DNA of 64,000 nucleotides, taken from contig NC_061071.1 of the NCBI RefSeq assembly GCF_021917145.1, positions 5,558,470-5,622,469 on the forward strand, in the 5' to 3' direction. Under the pieces are notes generated by a model, which had not been told where the DNA came from, did no database searches, and worked only from the letters and a program-made list of their open reading frames with translations. This document shows positions 1-10,617 of the stretch, one piece after another. The position numbers and the translations under genes were made by a program. Origin of the DNA: Hypomesus transpacificus. Taxonomy: Eukaryota > Chordata > Actinopteri > Osmeriformes > Osmeridae. Position 1 is the first letter of the stretch. Every line of letters starts with the position of its first letter.

Positions 1-372
1 ACAGAAGCAACATTGAGACAAAAACACACAGTTCAAAATGAAATCCTTTCCAACACTGAGAACTCAATATTTTAATGTCAAGTCTGCTGTACAAGAAATC
101 AGATACACAGGTTGGGATGTACCAATACAAGACTGGAATCGTCTATTTCTGGCGTCAGGAATCTCGCCGTTACAAAAAGGCATTCATCATGAACATTTAG
201 GTCAGTTTTAGCTAAGTGCCTTTCACCATACTCTAGAGAGGGCTACTTGGAAACACTTGAGCCTCTAATGTCGGCCTATCCGTTCACATGCAAGGATAAT
301 CAGTTGTTCATCTCCACACATCGACCAATCAATCCATCACCAAGGCTACCAGAGGAGAGGAGGGTCACCTAC

Positions 373-433
373 CGTTACATCCCAGAAGCAGCAGAACCAA
401 CGGAACACTCCACGCGCCGCGCTCCATCATCAT
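373..433 (-). CDS. Candidate first coding exon of a secreted or membrane protein (partial)
   Basis: Read on the minus strand, three ATGs in a row (at 433, 430 and 427) open a short frame. It encodes a basic/aromatic start followed by a leucine-rich core (VPLVLLLLGC), which is what a signal peptide looks like. The frame runs 20 codons plus one base and stops at a good donor, AACG then GTAGGT, at 373/372. A TATATA lies about 60 bp upstream. The rest of the gene would lie left of the window. On human Xp22, RS1 (retinoschisin, secreted) is the neighbour of PPEF1 and also starts with a short signal-peptide exon ending in phase 1, so rs1 is one possibility. That is inference from synteny only. The exon itself could be chance. 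Confidence 0.33.
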
Positions 434-1384
434 GACCATCCGTTCTAGAACGCAGACGGGACTACAGTAACCCAGCGAGCCGAAAGGCTGGGTATATACA
501 GATACTATCAAGGCACGCATGAGCGGGAAAAGGGACAGGATTAGCGTAAGCCGCGGGAGGCTAATGGCCTTACCTAATACCTTTTAGCTGCCAAAGCCCC
601 TCCCAAAGCTGTCCGCCACGCACGGCCACTCAGGGTGAATCGCCAGAACACGGCCATAATGACAAACCATGGGGGGTCGGGGGGGGGGGGGGGGTGTACT
701 CGCCCTGAGGGGCGTCATGACCCATGTAATAGAGGTGTGCTTCCGTCTCCACGTCGACACCGTTTCAGGCTGTTACCTCTGCCTGGTTCTCGTGTAGGCC
801 TATGCACACGGTGGCAGTCCTTCAAATGGACATGCCACATAGGCTGCTTAAAGACAACTGGTATGTTACTTTACATCAAGCAGCACTACAGATGCATACA
901 GGAAGCTTACGTTCTTCTAAGTTGTTAGGTTGATTATTATTTAATAAGATTCTATATATGAATAGAAGCGCATATATGATTAGACTTATTTTTGATAGGT
1001 TTTGATAAGCCAATAGGAAACTGGGAAGAGGAGCAGGACCAAAAAATGGCTATGTACCTGTGCTTGCAAACGGCAAATACATTTGAAACTTGAAACTATA
1101 GGCCTACAAGACAGTAACATTGAGTAACATGGAACATAAGTATTATAAGGTATGAGGGTAAAATAAATATAACCGCGCTGCAATAAGAAATGGATCAAAT
1201 TTATTTGTGGAGCGAAATGGAGCGAATGGAGCGAAGCCTGGCCCATGAAGGACAGGTGAAAGTAATTCAGTTAATCACACGCGGCTGCAATAAATCAGCA
1301 GTACAAACGACCATAATTTCCCAGTGTCTTAATAAATAACCACGTTAGGCCTAAGAAGGCTAATCGGCTTTTTTAAAAGACAAC
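434..1384. other. Intergenic stretch without a recognised gene
   Basis: A moderately GC-rich segment with a G homopolymer (about 671-694), then AT-rich sequence. No exon with supporting similarity was seen on either strand apart from the possible promoter near 493. Confidence 0.5.
493..498 (-). promoter_or_regulatory. Possible TATA box for the minus-strand secreted-protein exon
   Basis: TATATA lies about 60 bp upstream of the first ATG at 433 on the minus strand. That would place a start site near 465 and give a short 5' leader. Confidence 0.25.
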
Positions 1385-1815
1385 ATGAAGGCCCAAGTGA
1401 ACAGAAGAAAGAGGAGGAACCAGGCGGGAAAAATAAAGTCGGAGGCCTACTCTGCCTACATGTACAGATCTCAAAAAGAGGTTAGTGAAGTTTAAGCGCA
1501 AGTAGGCCTACACTGGTTGTGTCATGCTGCTTTTGTGTGAAACGTGTTTGTCTTCCGGATTAAGGCCTAATAAAACAGCCTTCATTTATCACATTTGCTT
1601 CTTCCTCACAGGGCGCAGCAGTCGTTCGGTCTACCGGGATTGACATCCTGGTCAACTGGTCCTGTCGCCCGCGACCAGTTGTGCTGCAGCCGGTGGCCTC
1701 CGAAGCGGCCCGCTTGTCTTTGTTCAACCGGAGAAGAATCATCACGGCTCTGGAAATCCACAGCGCCATGGGCAGAGTTTTGCAGATCACCAGATTAAGA
1801 CCATCGGGAGCGTGA
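1385..1815 (+). CDS. Divergent two-exon histone H2B-like protein
   Basis: Exon 1 (1385-1480) and exon 2 (1612-1815) join in phase 0 across a 131-bp intron (GTTAGT donor, TTCCTCACAG acceptor), giving a 99-residue product. Residues about 7-32 are a basic run followed by SEAYSAYMYRSQKE. This parallels the H2B N-tail and alpha-1 helix, whose consensus is KESYAIYVYKVLKQV. Exon 2 carries VASEAARLSLFNRRRIIT and ALEIHSAM, matching the end of H2B alpha-2 (IAGEASRLAHYNKRSTIT) and alpha-3 (SREIQTAV). The middle of the histone fold (codons 33-57) is poorly conserved. The protein ends shortly after alpha-3, so the usual C-terminal alpha-C helix is missing. A polyadenylation signal follows at 1907. Canonical H2B genes are intronless, whereas germline H2B variants are known to be divergent or short. 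It could be a working variant or a decaying copy. Confidence 0.6.
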
Positions 1816-1906
1816 CTTGCTCGATGGGAAACTAGCCTTTAGAGGACTTTTTATAGCTATTGTAAACGCTTTTTTTTAATATAAATGTTGGCTGTATGTA
1901 CATGTT

Positions 1907-1912
1907 AATAAA
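1907..1912 (+). terminator. Polyadenylation signal of the H2B-like gene
   Basis: AATAAA lies about 92 bp after the stop codon of the H2B-like frame. A poly(A) signal is expected for replication-independent histone variants. No histone stem-loop was noticed. Confidence 0.45.
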
Positions 1913-3404
1913 TGCTATTTTGTAATGGACTGTCGATGTGTCTAAAATGGGGTGGAGGATATTCCACTGAATGATTAGCTGTAACACAGGTTTGTCAAGC
2001 ATGGGCGTCGCTGCAATGTAATTTGGGGGGCGTCACGTCCCCCTCACTTAAGAGTAGTTTGGACCCCCCCCACATTTTCGATCAAAATATTAGTGCATGA
2101 CTGGTCTATTAGTAAAGCGATCTTTCCATTGCTTCACAATCAAATCCGTTCCACTTTATCAGTAGGGAGAACACCCATAGCAATAGAAATCCACTCCGCG
2201 TTTTCTAGACAAACAGCATCACGCACGAAGATTCAACTCCCATACTCTTTGATCGACTTATTGCGCTTGTAGCTAGCACTTCAGACATCTACAAGATGAA
2301 CATAAAGTTTTTTTGAGGAAGAGGAAAGTAAGTCAGTTGCCCAAGTTATCCCTTCAGTGGCCAAAGCACCCTTATGAGGCATTCTCTGACTATAATAGCA
2401 TTTGTTAAGTCACAAAGATATAGCTAGCTAGATAAGCAAGCTTTTTACCTACATCTAGCACTAGGCAATACCATACTTTATTTACCCATTACAAGTGGAA
2501 CAGCATTGATTCCTTAATCTGGGTCTGAAATGTGTTGTGCATTTGGCCGTGTTCAGACCTAGGCGTCTGTTTCTGGCAAAAAGAGATGACAAGGATGTTT
2601 TTTCAAAGTAGCTAAAAAAGATATTGCTGGTATTTTTTTTTATTGCCATAACAACCATGAGCTAATCTGGAGTTACATTTAGCTAACATGCTAGTTTTTC
2701 TAACGACTGAAAAAAAGAAGAAAAACCTTTATTTCAGAATAGTCTTCCAAATTAAACAAGGTTGCTCAACTCGTAATTTTCATTTTTACATGTTAGTCTG
2801 TAACATGAAGGCAAAACTTATTCAACCAACCATATATTATCTGAAAGCTTACCCTCAGGATGTTATCTAATGAGACAAGAGACACGTCCTTCTATCCATA
2901 TTAGAATGCTGCCCATGCATAATAAATTACATAATAATAATAATTCGGTATTGGTAAATGGAGTATATGGCTGATACTTGTGTGCCATTTAGGAAAACTG
3001 ATTCAACCACCTAAACCATGTATTTTCTGAAAGCTTACATCCTAAGGATGTGATCTGTGAAAAAGACTACAGGTTTGAACACACATTTGACAATTTCTGA
3101 ACTGTCCGGTCACGCTTTAGGGAGATGAACATTTTTTATGTAACCTACATAATTATTAGGCTACTAAACCTATACCAATTGTGAATTTGAAATGCTGATA
3201 ACATTCAATGCATCTCCATATTTCCTGATATAGCCTGGGTGGTTGAGATTGAGAGTGAGTCAAAAGCAGGGCAGCATGCTGGTGCAGTGGAGACAGCTCT
3301 GTTGCTGAGGTGAGTGCTGAAAGGTAGTTGAAGATGTCCCATTGCTTATTGGGAAATTAAGAGGTCTGTCCTTAAACCACTGATCAGTTAACAACAATTT
3401 CATT
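1913..3404. other. AT-rich intergenic DNA, no gene seen
   Basis: No coding or RNA gene recognised. A short segment at about 2000-2085 with G-rich and C-rich runs (gggcgtc ... cccccccc) resembles the ends of degenerate fish MITEs, but no boundaries could be set. Confidence 0.5.
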
Positions 3405-3572
3405 TACATTTTACATTTAGCAGACGCTCTTATCCAGTAAGTACAGGGACATTCCCTGAGGCAAGTATGGTGAAGTGCCTTGCCACACAACGTCTTTTTG
3501 GTGGGGCGGGGAATCGATCCGGCAACCTTCTGATTACTAGCCCGACTCCCTCACCGCTCAGCCATCTGACTC
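3405..3572 (-). repeat. tRNA-derived SINE copy (minus orientation)
   Basis: Reverse-complemented, it begins with a tRNA-like head with box A (TGGCTGAGCGGT) and box B (GGTTGCCGGATCGATTCC). It ends with the tail AGCGTCTGCTAAATGTAAA. The same unit recurs at about 9523, 10429 and 49313 in this window. The shared AGAGCGTCTGCTAAATG tail is the L2-type 3' tail common in teleost SINEs. This copy lacks part of the middle section. Confidence 0.8.
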
Positions 3573-4090
3573 CATTTGACTCTAGCTGTTAGATGCACAA
3601 CACAAGCAGTTTAATTGGAATCAGGAGACCAGTGACGTGATTGTTTATTGTACAAAGGATAATATATGATTTCCGGGAGTGCAACGGTACTTAGGAAAGA
3701 TTTGTTGGATCAGATGTTAGTTTATTTCCTCCAGGAACACAATGAGACTTATTGAGGGACTTGTTGCTCTTGTACTTTAGTTGTAATTGATTGAACTACT
3801 TGTACTCGCTGTGAATTATATTATTGTGGCTTACTTTCCAACTGCGGCTGCAGTTGGACCCTATTGGGCTCGGCGTGCAACCAGCCCCATTATTCAAATA
3901 AACATCCTAAACATGTTCTATTTTGGGTTGAAATGTTTATCACACATAAAATCTGTCTCACAAGAAACTTGTGTGAAATGTGTAAACTCAATATCTTCTG
4001 TACTTCCGCTTTGAATCAAAGGGCTCCGTAATACTTTTGTGATTGTTTATTTTAAAGCAGTCAGCATAACATGACATGACAATATAACTA
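3573..4090. other. Intergenic DNA, no gene seen
   Basis: No supported exon, RNA gene or repeat boundary found between the SINE and the Tc1 element. Confidence 0.45.
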
Positions 4091-4092
4091 TA

Positions 4093-5347
4093 CAGGTCCT
4101 TCTCAAAAAATTAGCATATTGTGATAAAGTTCATTATTTTCCATAATGTAATGATAAAAATTAAACTTTCATATATTTTAGATTCATTGCACACCAACTG
4201 AAATATTTCAGGTCTTTTATTGTTTTAATACTGATGATTTTGGCATACAGCTCATAAAAACCCCAAATTCCTATCTCAAAAAATTAGCATATTTCATCCG
4301 ACCAATAAAAGAAGTGTTTTTAATACAAAAAAAGTCAACCTTCAAATAATTATGTTCAGTTATGCACTCAATACTTGGTCGGGAATCCTTTTGCAGAAAT
4401 GACTGCTTCAATGCGGCGTGGCATGGAGGCAATCAGCCTGTGGCACTGCTGAGGTGTTATGGAGGTCCAGGATGCTTCGATAGCGGCCTTAAGCTCAGCC
4501 AGAGTGTTGGGTCTTGCGTCTCTCAACTTTCTCTTCACAATATCCCACAGATTCTCTATGGGGTTCAGGTCAGGAGAGTTGGCAGGCCAATTGAGCACAG
4601 TAATACCATGGTCAGTAAACCATTTACCAGTGGTTTTGGCACTGTGAGCAGGTGCCAGGTCGTGCTGAAAAAATGAAATCTTCATCTCCATAAAGCTTTT
4701 CAGCAGATGGAAGCATGAAGTGCTCCAAAATCTCCTGATAGCTAGCTGCATTGACCCTGCCCTTGATAAAACACAGTGGACCAACACCAGCAGCTGACAT
4801 GGCTCCACAATCTTCCTCAGGGTCCGGTCACCTCTTCTCGTTGTGCAGCGTTTTTTGCCACACTTTTTCCTTCCCACAGACTTCCCACTGAGGTGCCTTG
4901 ATACAGCACTCTGGGAACAGCCTATTTGTTCAGAAATTTCTTTCTGTGTCTTACCCTCTTGCTTGAGGGTGTCAATGATGGCCTTCTGGACAGCAGTCAG
5001 GTCGGCAGTCTTACCCATGATTGCGGTTTTGAGTAATGAAACAGGCTGGGAGTTTTTAAAAGCCTCAGGAATCTTTTGCAGGTGTTTAGAGTTAATTAGT
5101 TGATTCAGATGATTAGGTTAATAGCTCGTTTAGAGACCCTTTTCATGATATGCTAATTTTTTGAGATAGGAATTTGGGGTTTTCATGAGCTGTATGCCAA
5201 AATCATCAGTATTAAAACAATAAAAGACCTGAAATATTTCAGTTGGTGTGCAATGAATCTAAAATATATGAAAGTTTAATTTTTATCATTACATTATGGA
5301 AAATAATGAACTTTATCACAATATGCTAATTTTTTTAGAAGGACCTG
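4093..5347 (-). mobile_element. Tc1-like DNA transposon, complete ends, internally deleted
   Basis: The ends are long inverted repeats of roughly 200 bp (4093-4300 and 5140-5347). Each outer end begins CAGGTCCTTCT and contains two copies of an AAATTAGCATAT motif, the inverted/direct repeat layout of fish Tc1 elements. TA dinucleotides flank the element (4091-4092 and 5348-5349), matching the TA target duplication of Tc1/mariner. At 1255 bp it is shorter than the usual 1.5-1.6 kb, because part of the transposase gene is missing. Confidence 0.93.
4368..5018 (-). pseudogene. Tc1-like transposase, internally deleted
   Basis: The open frame is 216 codons, against about 340 for an intact Tc1 transposase. 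The N-terminus keeps the first paired-type helix-turn-helix (GKTQKEISEQIGCSQSAVSR). The C-terminus keeps the second catalytic aspartate block (FFQHDLAPAHSAK) and the catalytic glutamate block (WPANSPDLNPIENLW). The second half of the DNA-binding region and the first catalytic aspartate are gone; residues about 60-105 bridge the gap with unrelated sequence. The protein should therefore be catalytically dead, but the intact terminal repeats could still be mobilised in trans. Confidence 0.92.
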
Positions 5348-5606
5348 TAGACAAAACCAAAGTTTGACGAGATAAAGGGGGTGGGCAGAGCCACAGTATT
5401 TATCCCTATATTTAAATTACTGTAATATCGAAACATCAGTGCAATGAATTTAATGCCTTAGTTGTTTTAGATTTAATTTGATTAATTCTTGCTGTTAACC
5501 ATTCTAGCAGTGAAATGTACTTAAGTTATATGAGAAGAGCTCTAAAATACTACACCAGAAATCATTCATTTCATAGTTTTTCTTTATTAGTCCGAAGTGA
5601 AGTGAA

Positions 5607-6614
5607 TCAGACATTTATAAGACATCTTTGAACCGCCTGCGTAGAGGTTCTTTTAGAGGTTCCGGTTGTCCCCTCGTCATCGAAAGCATTTTCAATCCTA
5701 GAGAAAATTTTCCAGAACTTGTCCTTGAAGTCTCTTCCCATGAAAGCGTAGATAAATGGGTTCAGGCAACTGTTGACACAGGCTAGCACCCCAGAAATCG
5801 CCAACCCTTGCTGAACAATATGTAATTTAAACTTGAGTTCAATCAGAGTAAAAACACGGTAGGGCAGCCAGCTTAGAAAGAATGTGGCGATGAGGGCCGT
5901 CATAACTTTGAAGGGCTTTGAGGACGTGGCTGCGCGATTGGTCTGTAGTTTGATGAAAATAACTGAATAACACAGGCTGATTATAACTATTGGTAACACA
6001 AATCCAACGACAAAAAGACTCACAACAATGGGCGTGTAGCTGTACATTACAACACATTTTAAGACCTGTTCTGTTGGTGAAAGGACTACATCTCGAGCAA
6101 TAAGAAAGGGTATGCTGAGGATAGCAGACATGACCCAGACTAGGAACACTGCTATATTCGCCCGTTTGGGTGTGCGATGGTTCAGACTCCACACTGGGAA
6201 TGCAACCACCACACAGCGGTCGACACTGATGAGGACCAGGAGGAAGATGCTGCTGTACATGTTCACGAACATCGCAAAAGAGCTGAACTTGCACAGGAAA
6301 AGTCCAAAAAACCACGTCTTGTATATCATGGTGACGATGTTGAAGGGTAAAAAGGAACAGAAGACGAGGTCGGAGATGGCAAGGCTGAGGTAGCAGATGG
6401 TGCTTACAGTCTTCTTCATTTTGAAACCAGCGATCCAGATAACTGTGGTGTTGCCACAGAACCCAAGCACGAAGATAAGCACATTGACCATGACAAGTAT
6501 CATGCAACCCAACTCAGGACATCTAGGTCTTGATATAGGAACTGGAGGTTCTTCCGAATAATTATGGTACAATGTTATTGTTTCGTTCACATGTAGGCCT
6601 ATCTCTGTGGTCAT
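5607..6614 (-). CDS. Class A GPCR, chemerin / formyl-peptide receptor-like
   Basis: 335 codons with seven hydrophobic segments and class A hallmarks: GNTTVIW in TM1, LAISD in TM2, a DRC in place of DRY at the end of TM3, FFLSWLPYR in TM6 and NPFIYAF in TM7. A conserved cysteine pair lies at TM3 and in extracellular loop 2 (LKCVVMYS), and two N-glycosylation sequons (NET, NYS) lie in the N-terminus. The DRC variant is typical of the chemoattractant group (CMKLR1, GPR1, FPR, GPR33, anaphylatoxin receptors). The frame is open further upstream, but a polypyrimidine tract and CAG acceptor sit just before this ATG (exon edge about 6627). A donor-like CAAG/GTAAGC at 6721/6720 suggests a non-coding first exon near 6721-6800. 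So the start at 6614 is preferred over the longer 356-codon frame. The C-tail is Ser/Thr-rich. The exact orthologue is uncertain. Confidence 0.85.
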   Translation of the reverse strand: MTTEIGLHVNETITLYHNYSEEPPVPISRPRCPELGCMILVMVNVLIFVLGFCGNTTVIWIAGFKMKKTVSTICYLSLAISDLVFCSFLPFNIVTMIYKTWFFGLFLCKFSSFAMFVNMYSSIFLLVLISVDRCVVVAFPVWSLNHRTPKRANIAVFLVWVMSAILSIPFLIARDVVLSPTEQVLKCVVMYSYTPIVVSLFVVGFVLPIVIISLCYSVIFIKLQTNRAATSSKPFKVMTALIATFFLSWLPYRVFTLIELKFKLHIVQQGLAISGVLACVNSCLNPFIYAFMGRDFKDKFWKIFSRIENAFDDEGTTGTSKRTSTQAVQRCLINV

Positions 6615-6948
6615 GGTGCTCTCTTTTCTGTAAAAAAACACACTAGAATTAACCATCTCATGGATCTTGGATGTCATTTAACGTCACCCCATGCTAATTC
6701 GTTTTGAGACAGGCGCTTACCTTGTTCAACGAAAGTGTCTGATGCCGAAATGAAATGCAGAAAGAGGAGGCTGATTTAATGGACAACCACTCTGTTGTAG
6801 ATTTCCTTTTAAAGAGAGCCTTTTATGGTGTTGTGCTTTGAATGTGTCATACAAAACACACCACAGCCTGAAAAAAGGGAAATTGCACATCTTCTCTATG
6901 AAATATACTGTAGGCTATTCATGTATTCACAATTATGCATGCACTTGT

Positions 6949-7150
6949 CACGATCCCAGGTAGGTCCCAGAGAGGGAAGAGGACCCATGCGCAGAGTACA
7001 CAGTGATGTATTTTATTTTTCCCACAAGGACAAGGCAAGAATTGTAGTCGAACAGAAACAGGTCGGTAATCCACAAGGCAAAAATGAATCCAAAGGGCTA
7101 TGCAATATTCAAAGTCAAAGATAAAAGGCAAAAGTCGATACAGAATCTAA
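6949..7150. repeat. Probable interspersed repeat fragment
   Basis: A segment starting TGTCACGATCCCAGG and followed by filler such as CACAAGGCAAAAATGAATCC has the look of an LTR or SINE-like repeat that is common in fish introns. Boundaries and class could not be set from sequence alone. Confidence 0.3.
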
Positions 7151-8262
7151 ATATTCAAATATCTGTAGGCACCGTACATCACTAACACAAGCAATACCTC
7201 ACAATGAAACAACCAAAGGGCCCGATTTAAATAGGCACGTTAACGATTAACAGGTGAAATCAATACAACCAAATGACAGTCAGAACACAGACATAGAAAC
7301 GAAATACTAGACTGTGAAAAACCAGAACACACATAGCACTACTCTCAATACAACATGTACATTACAGATGAAGAGAAGGAGACATTTTACTTATGCTGGG
7401 TACACACCACAAGATAAGTGGTCTGATTTTGGACAGATTTTCCCCTTCTGACAATCCTAAGTAAAGTCCCAACAATTATAGCTAATGTCCCAATTATCTA
7501 CAGATTATTTTATTAGATTCTCCCTTGGTGTTAAGAGTGACCGAACTTGCTTGGAAGAACTTCGGAGCCACCCTGATCACAAACATTTACGATCAGAAAT
7601 ACTGATGTGCACAACCTAGAGCCCTGGGCCCCTCCAAAAGTTTCATTAGCCCCCCCAAATTCTTAAGAAAAAAATATTATATTATATTTAAAATATTTCA
7701 TATTTTAAATAAAAAAATAATAATTTCTCTTCTTAAAACCCACTAGAGGACACTATTTAAAAGGATATTTTCAAAAATTCCTTCTGGGAGAACATGCCCC
7801 CAGACCCCCCTAGTTTTGCTGGGTCACAGGAAAAATAATAGGTTTTATCTCGGGGCTTAGCCCCCCCAAAAGTGGGAACCTAGATTCGCCCCTGTCACTG
7901 ATCATAACACCGAGATATCCCCAAACATTGCGGGTAGACAAACATGAAGCATACATTGTGAAAAGCCAAAAATAAGTGCCAAAGGGAAGAACCATAAGAG
8001 CATGTAGTTAAAAAACTACAATTCAACAACATGAATCTCAAAAAAGGGTGCAGGAGTGTACCTGTAGAAAAAGCAAGCAACAGTAAGCATATTTCACAGC
8101 GAGTACAGAGTTTTAAATCAATTACAGCTAACCAACAAGAGCAAGAAGTCTCCTAAGTAAGAGTCATTGTGATGTAGGATTTTCTTCCCCTCATGTTTGA
8201 CAATCTTAAAATATTGTAAAAATATTTTTGTACGTACCCAGCATTACAGTGCATCAGCATTA
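7151..8262. other. AT-rich intergenic DNA, no gene seen
   Basis: No exon supported. About 7600-7900 contains runs of C and phrases like CCTAGATTCGCCCCTG that look like a decayed MITE. A 15-bp direct repeat (GCATTACAGTGCATC) sits immediately before the Tc1 copy at 8263. Confidence 0.4.
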
Positions 8263-8446
8263 CAGTGCATCCAAAACGTATTCACAGTGCTTCACTTTTT
8301 CCACGTTACGTTAGAGCCATATTCCAAAATTGAAAATTCGACACACAATACCCCATAATTATAATGTGAAAATGTTTTTGTTTTTTTTGAAAAACTATTA
8401 AAAGTAAAAAACGAAAAAATCATATGTACATAAGTATTCACGTCCT

Positions 8447-9099
8447 CAGGGGCGTAGCCAGGACATTTTTTAGGGGGGGGGGGGGGGGCAGCTCTGGCCA
8501 GTCTTTTATTTAGGGTGGCACTTGATTGTCAAAAACAACTATTTTAAAACTCACACACTGCATCACTCAAAGCAGCAGTTTTTAACGGTACCCAGTGGTT
8601 AGCTGCTAGTCTCCATCGAAGCGCTGTCAGAATGCAGGTACGTTGGTTTGTGTCTTGTGCTGTTGATAGGGGCGTGGCCCAACATGTTGCGAATATGGGG
8701 CTTGTAGCGTAAGTCAGTGGTTCTCAATCCTGGTCCTCGGGACCCCCTGCCCTGCATGTTTTAGATATTTCCCTGCTCCAACACACCTGATTCAAATAAA
8801 TGGGCCTGATAACAACCCATTAATTTGAATCAGGTGTGTTTGAGGATGGAAACTCTTAAAACATGCAGGACAGGGGGTCCCGAGGACCAGGATTGGGAAC
8901 CACTGGCGTAAGTGACAAATGACAATATAAGACGACTTTATAAAAAAAATACAAATGCATTTATTTAAGCTTTACTGTTTCTGTTCAGGTTTTTTTTTTT
9001 TTGTGAGGTTGGGGGGGGGGGGGGGGGGCCGGCAGGGTGGCCATTCTCTGACCCATGGTGGCCGTGGCCCCCCCTGACCACCATGTGGCTATGCCCCTG
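8447..9099. mobile_element. Non-autonomous hAT-like element inside the Tc1 copy
   Basis: The terminal inverted repeats are CAGGGGCGTAGCCA on the left and, reversed, CAGGGGCATAGCCA on the right. The flanks are an 8-bp duplication with one mismatch (CACGTCCT / CACCTCCT). There is no coding capacity. It contains long G and T homopolymers and is itself interrupted by a smaller MITE at 8715-8905. Confidence 0.8.
8715..8905. mobile_element. Palindromic hAT-type MITE inside the hAT-like element
   Basis: The 191-bp element starts CAGTGGTTCTCAATCCTGG and ends in its near-perfect inverse. The two arms pair along nearly the whole length, so it could fold into one long hairpin. An exact 8-bp target duplication, GCGTAAGT, lies at 8707-8714 and 8906-8913. 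Confidence 0.9.
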
Positions 9100-9522
9100 C
9101 ACCTCCTTTACCATTACACTCTAAATTGAGCTCAGGCTCATCCTGTTTCCATTGATCATGCTTGAGATGTTTCTACAACTTAATTGGAGTCCACCTGTAG
9201 CAATTTCAGTTGATTTGACATGATTTGGAAAGGCACACACCTGTCTATATAAGGTCCCATCGTTGACAGTGCATTTCACAGCCCAAACCAAGTCCAAGGA
9301 ATTGTCTTTCGACCTCCGAGACAGGATTATATTGAGGCACAGATCTGGGGAAGGGTACAGAAAAATGTCTGCGGCATTGAAGTACAGTGGCCTCCATCTT
9401 CCGTAAATGGAAGAAGTTTGAAACCACCAGGACTCTTCCTAGAGTTGGCTGCCTGGCCAAATTGAGTGATCGGGGGATAAGGACCTGAGTCAGGGAGGTG
9501 ATCAAGAACCCGATGGTCACTG

Positions 9523-9709
9523 ACATTTACATTTAGCAGACGCTCTTATCCAGAGCGACTTACAGTGAGTACAGGGACATTCCCCCCGAGGCAAGTAGGG
9601 TGAAGTGCCTTGCCCAAGGACACAACGTCATTTTGCACAGCGGGGAATCGATTCGGCAACCTTCTGATTACTAGCCCAACTCCCTCACCGCTCAGCCATC
9701 TGACTCCCA
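9523..9709 (-). repeat. tRNA-derived SINE inserted in the Tc1 copy (minus orientation)
   Basis: Same family as the SINE at 3405 and more complete. It has the tail (TTTAGCAGACGCTCTTATCC on the plus strand), a middle segment (AAGTGCCTTGCCCAAGGACA) and a tRNA-like head ending CTCAGCCATCTGACTCC. It splits the transposase remnant of the degenerate Tc1. Confidence 0.85.
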
Positions 9710-10428
9710 GAGAGCTCCCAGACATAGCTCCAGCATTGCTCTGTGAAGAAAGGACAACCTTCCAGAAGGACAGCCATCTCCGCAGCATTCCACCATCAGG
9801 CCTGCTTGGTGAGTAACCAGACGGAAGCACATGACAGCCCGCCGGGAGTTTGCCAGAAAGCACCTGAAGGACTCTGAAGGAAACAAAATTCTCTGGTCTG
9901 ATGAAACAAATATATAACTCTTTGGCCTGAATGCCAAGCATCAAGTCTCGAGGTGCCTGGTTTCCCTACAGTAAAACATGGTGGTGGTGGCAGCATCATG
10001 CTGTGGGATGTTTTTCTGCGTCAGGGACTGGGAAACTAGTCAGGATGGAGGGAAAGATGAATGCAGTAATGTACAAAGACATCCTTGATAAAAACCTGCT
10101 CCAGAGCGCTCTGGATCTCAAACTGGGGCAAATGTTCCCATTCCACCCAGACAAAGACCCTAAGCACACAGCTAAGACAGGAGTGGCTTCGGGGACAACT
10201 CTGTGAACGTCCTTGAGTGGCAGCCAGAACCCAGTGTTGATCCTGATTTAAAAATCTGAGAAGAGATCTTAAAAAAGCTGTGCACCGACGCTCCCCATCC
10301 AACCTGATGGAGCTTGAGGTCCTGCAAAGAATAGGAAAAACTGCCCAGAAAAATGGTGTGACAAGCTTGTAGCATCATACTCAAAAAGACTTGAGGCTGT
10401 AATTGCTGTCAAGGGGCTTTAACAAAGT

Positions 10429-10617
10429 GAGGCGGCCAGGTGGCTGAGCGGTTAGGGAATCGGGCTAGTAATCTGAGGGTTGCCAGTTTGATTCCCGGCC
10501 GTACTAAATGGCGATGTGTCCTTGGGCAAGGCACTTCACCCTACTTGCCTCGGGGGAATGTCCCTGTATCAACTATAAGTTGCTCTGGATAAGAGCATCT
10601 GCTAAATGTAAATGTAA
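10429..10617 (+). repeat. tRNA-derived SINE inserted in the Tc1 copy (plus orientation)
   Basis: A 189-bp SINE with a tRNA-like head (box A GGTGGCTGAGCGGTTAGG), middle segment and L2-type tail (GCTAAATGTAAATGTAA). An exact 7-bp target duplication, ACAAAGT, flanks it at 10422-10428 and 10618-10624, so its ends are secure. Confidence 0.88.

Noticed and set aside
1560..1798. Overlapping open frames on both strands across H2B-like exon 2
   Set aside because: Only the frame that reads VASEAARL ... ALEIHSAM matches a protein family and joins exon 1 in phase; the others are shadows.
4362..4676. Plus-strand frame over the Tc1 element
   Set aside because: Antisense shadow of the transposase gene.
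6615..6677. N-terminal extension of the GPCR (21 extra codons)
   Set aside because: The stretch contains a polypyrimidine tract and CAG acceptor, so it is most likely the end of a 5' intron.
10429..10500. tRNA gene
   Set aside because: The box A/box B head belongs to a SINE with a target duplication and L2-type tail; the cloverleaf is degenerate and several copies share the same changes.
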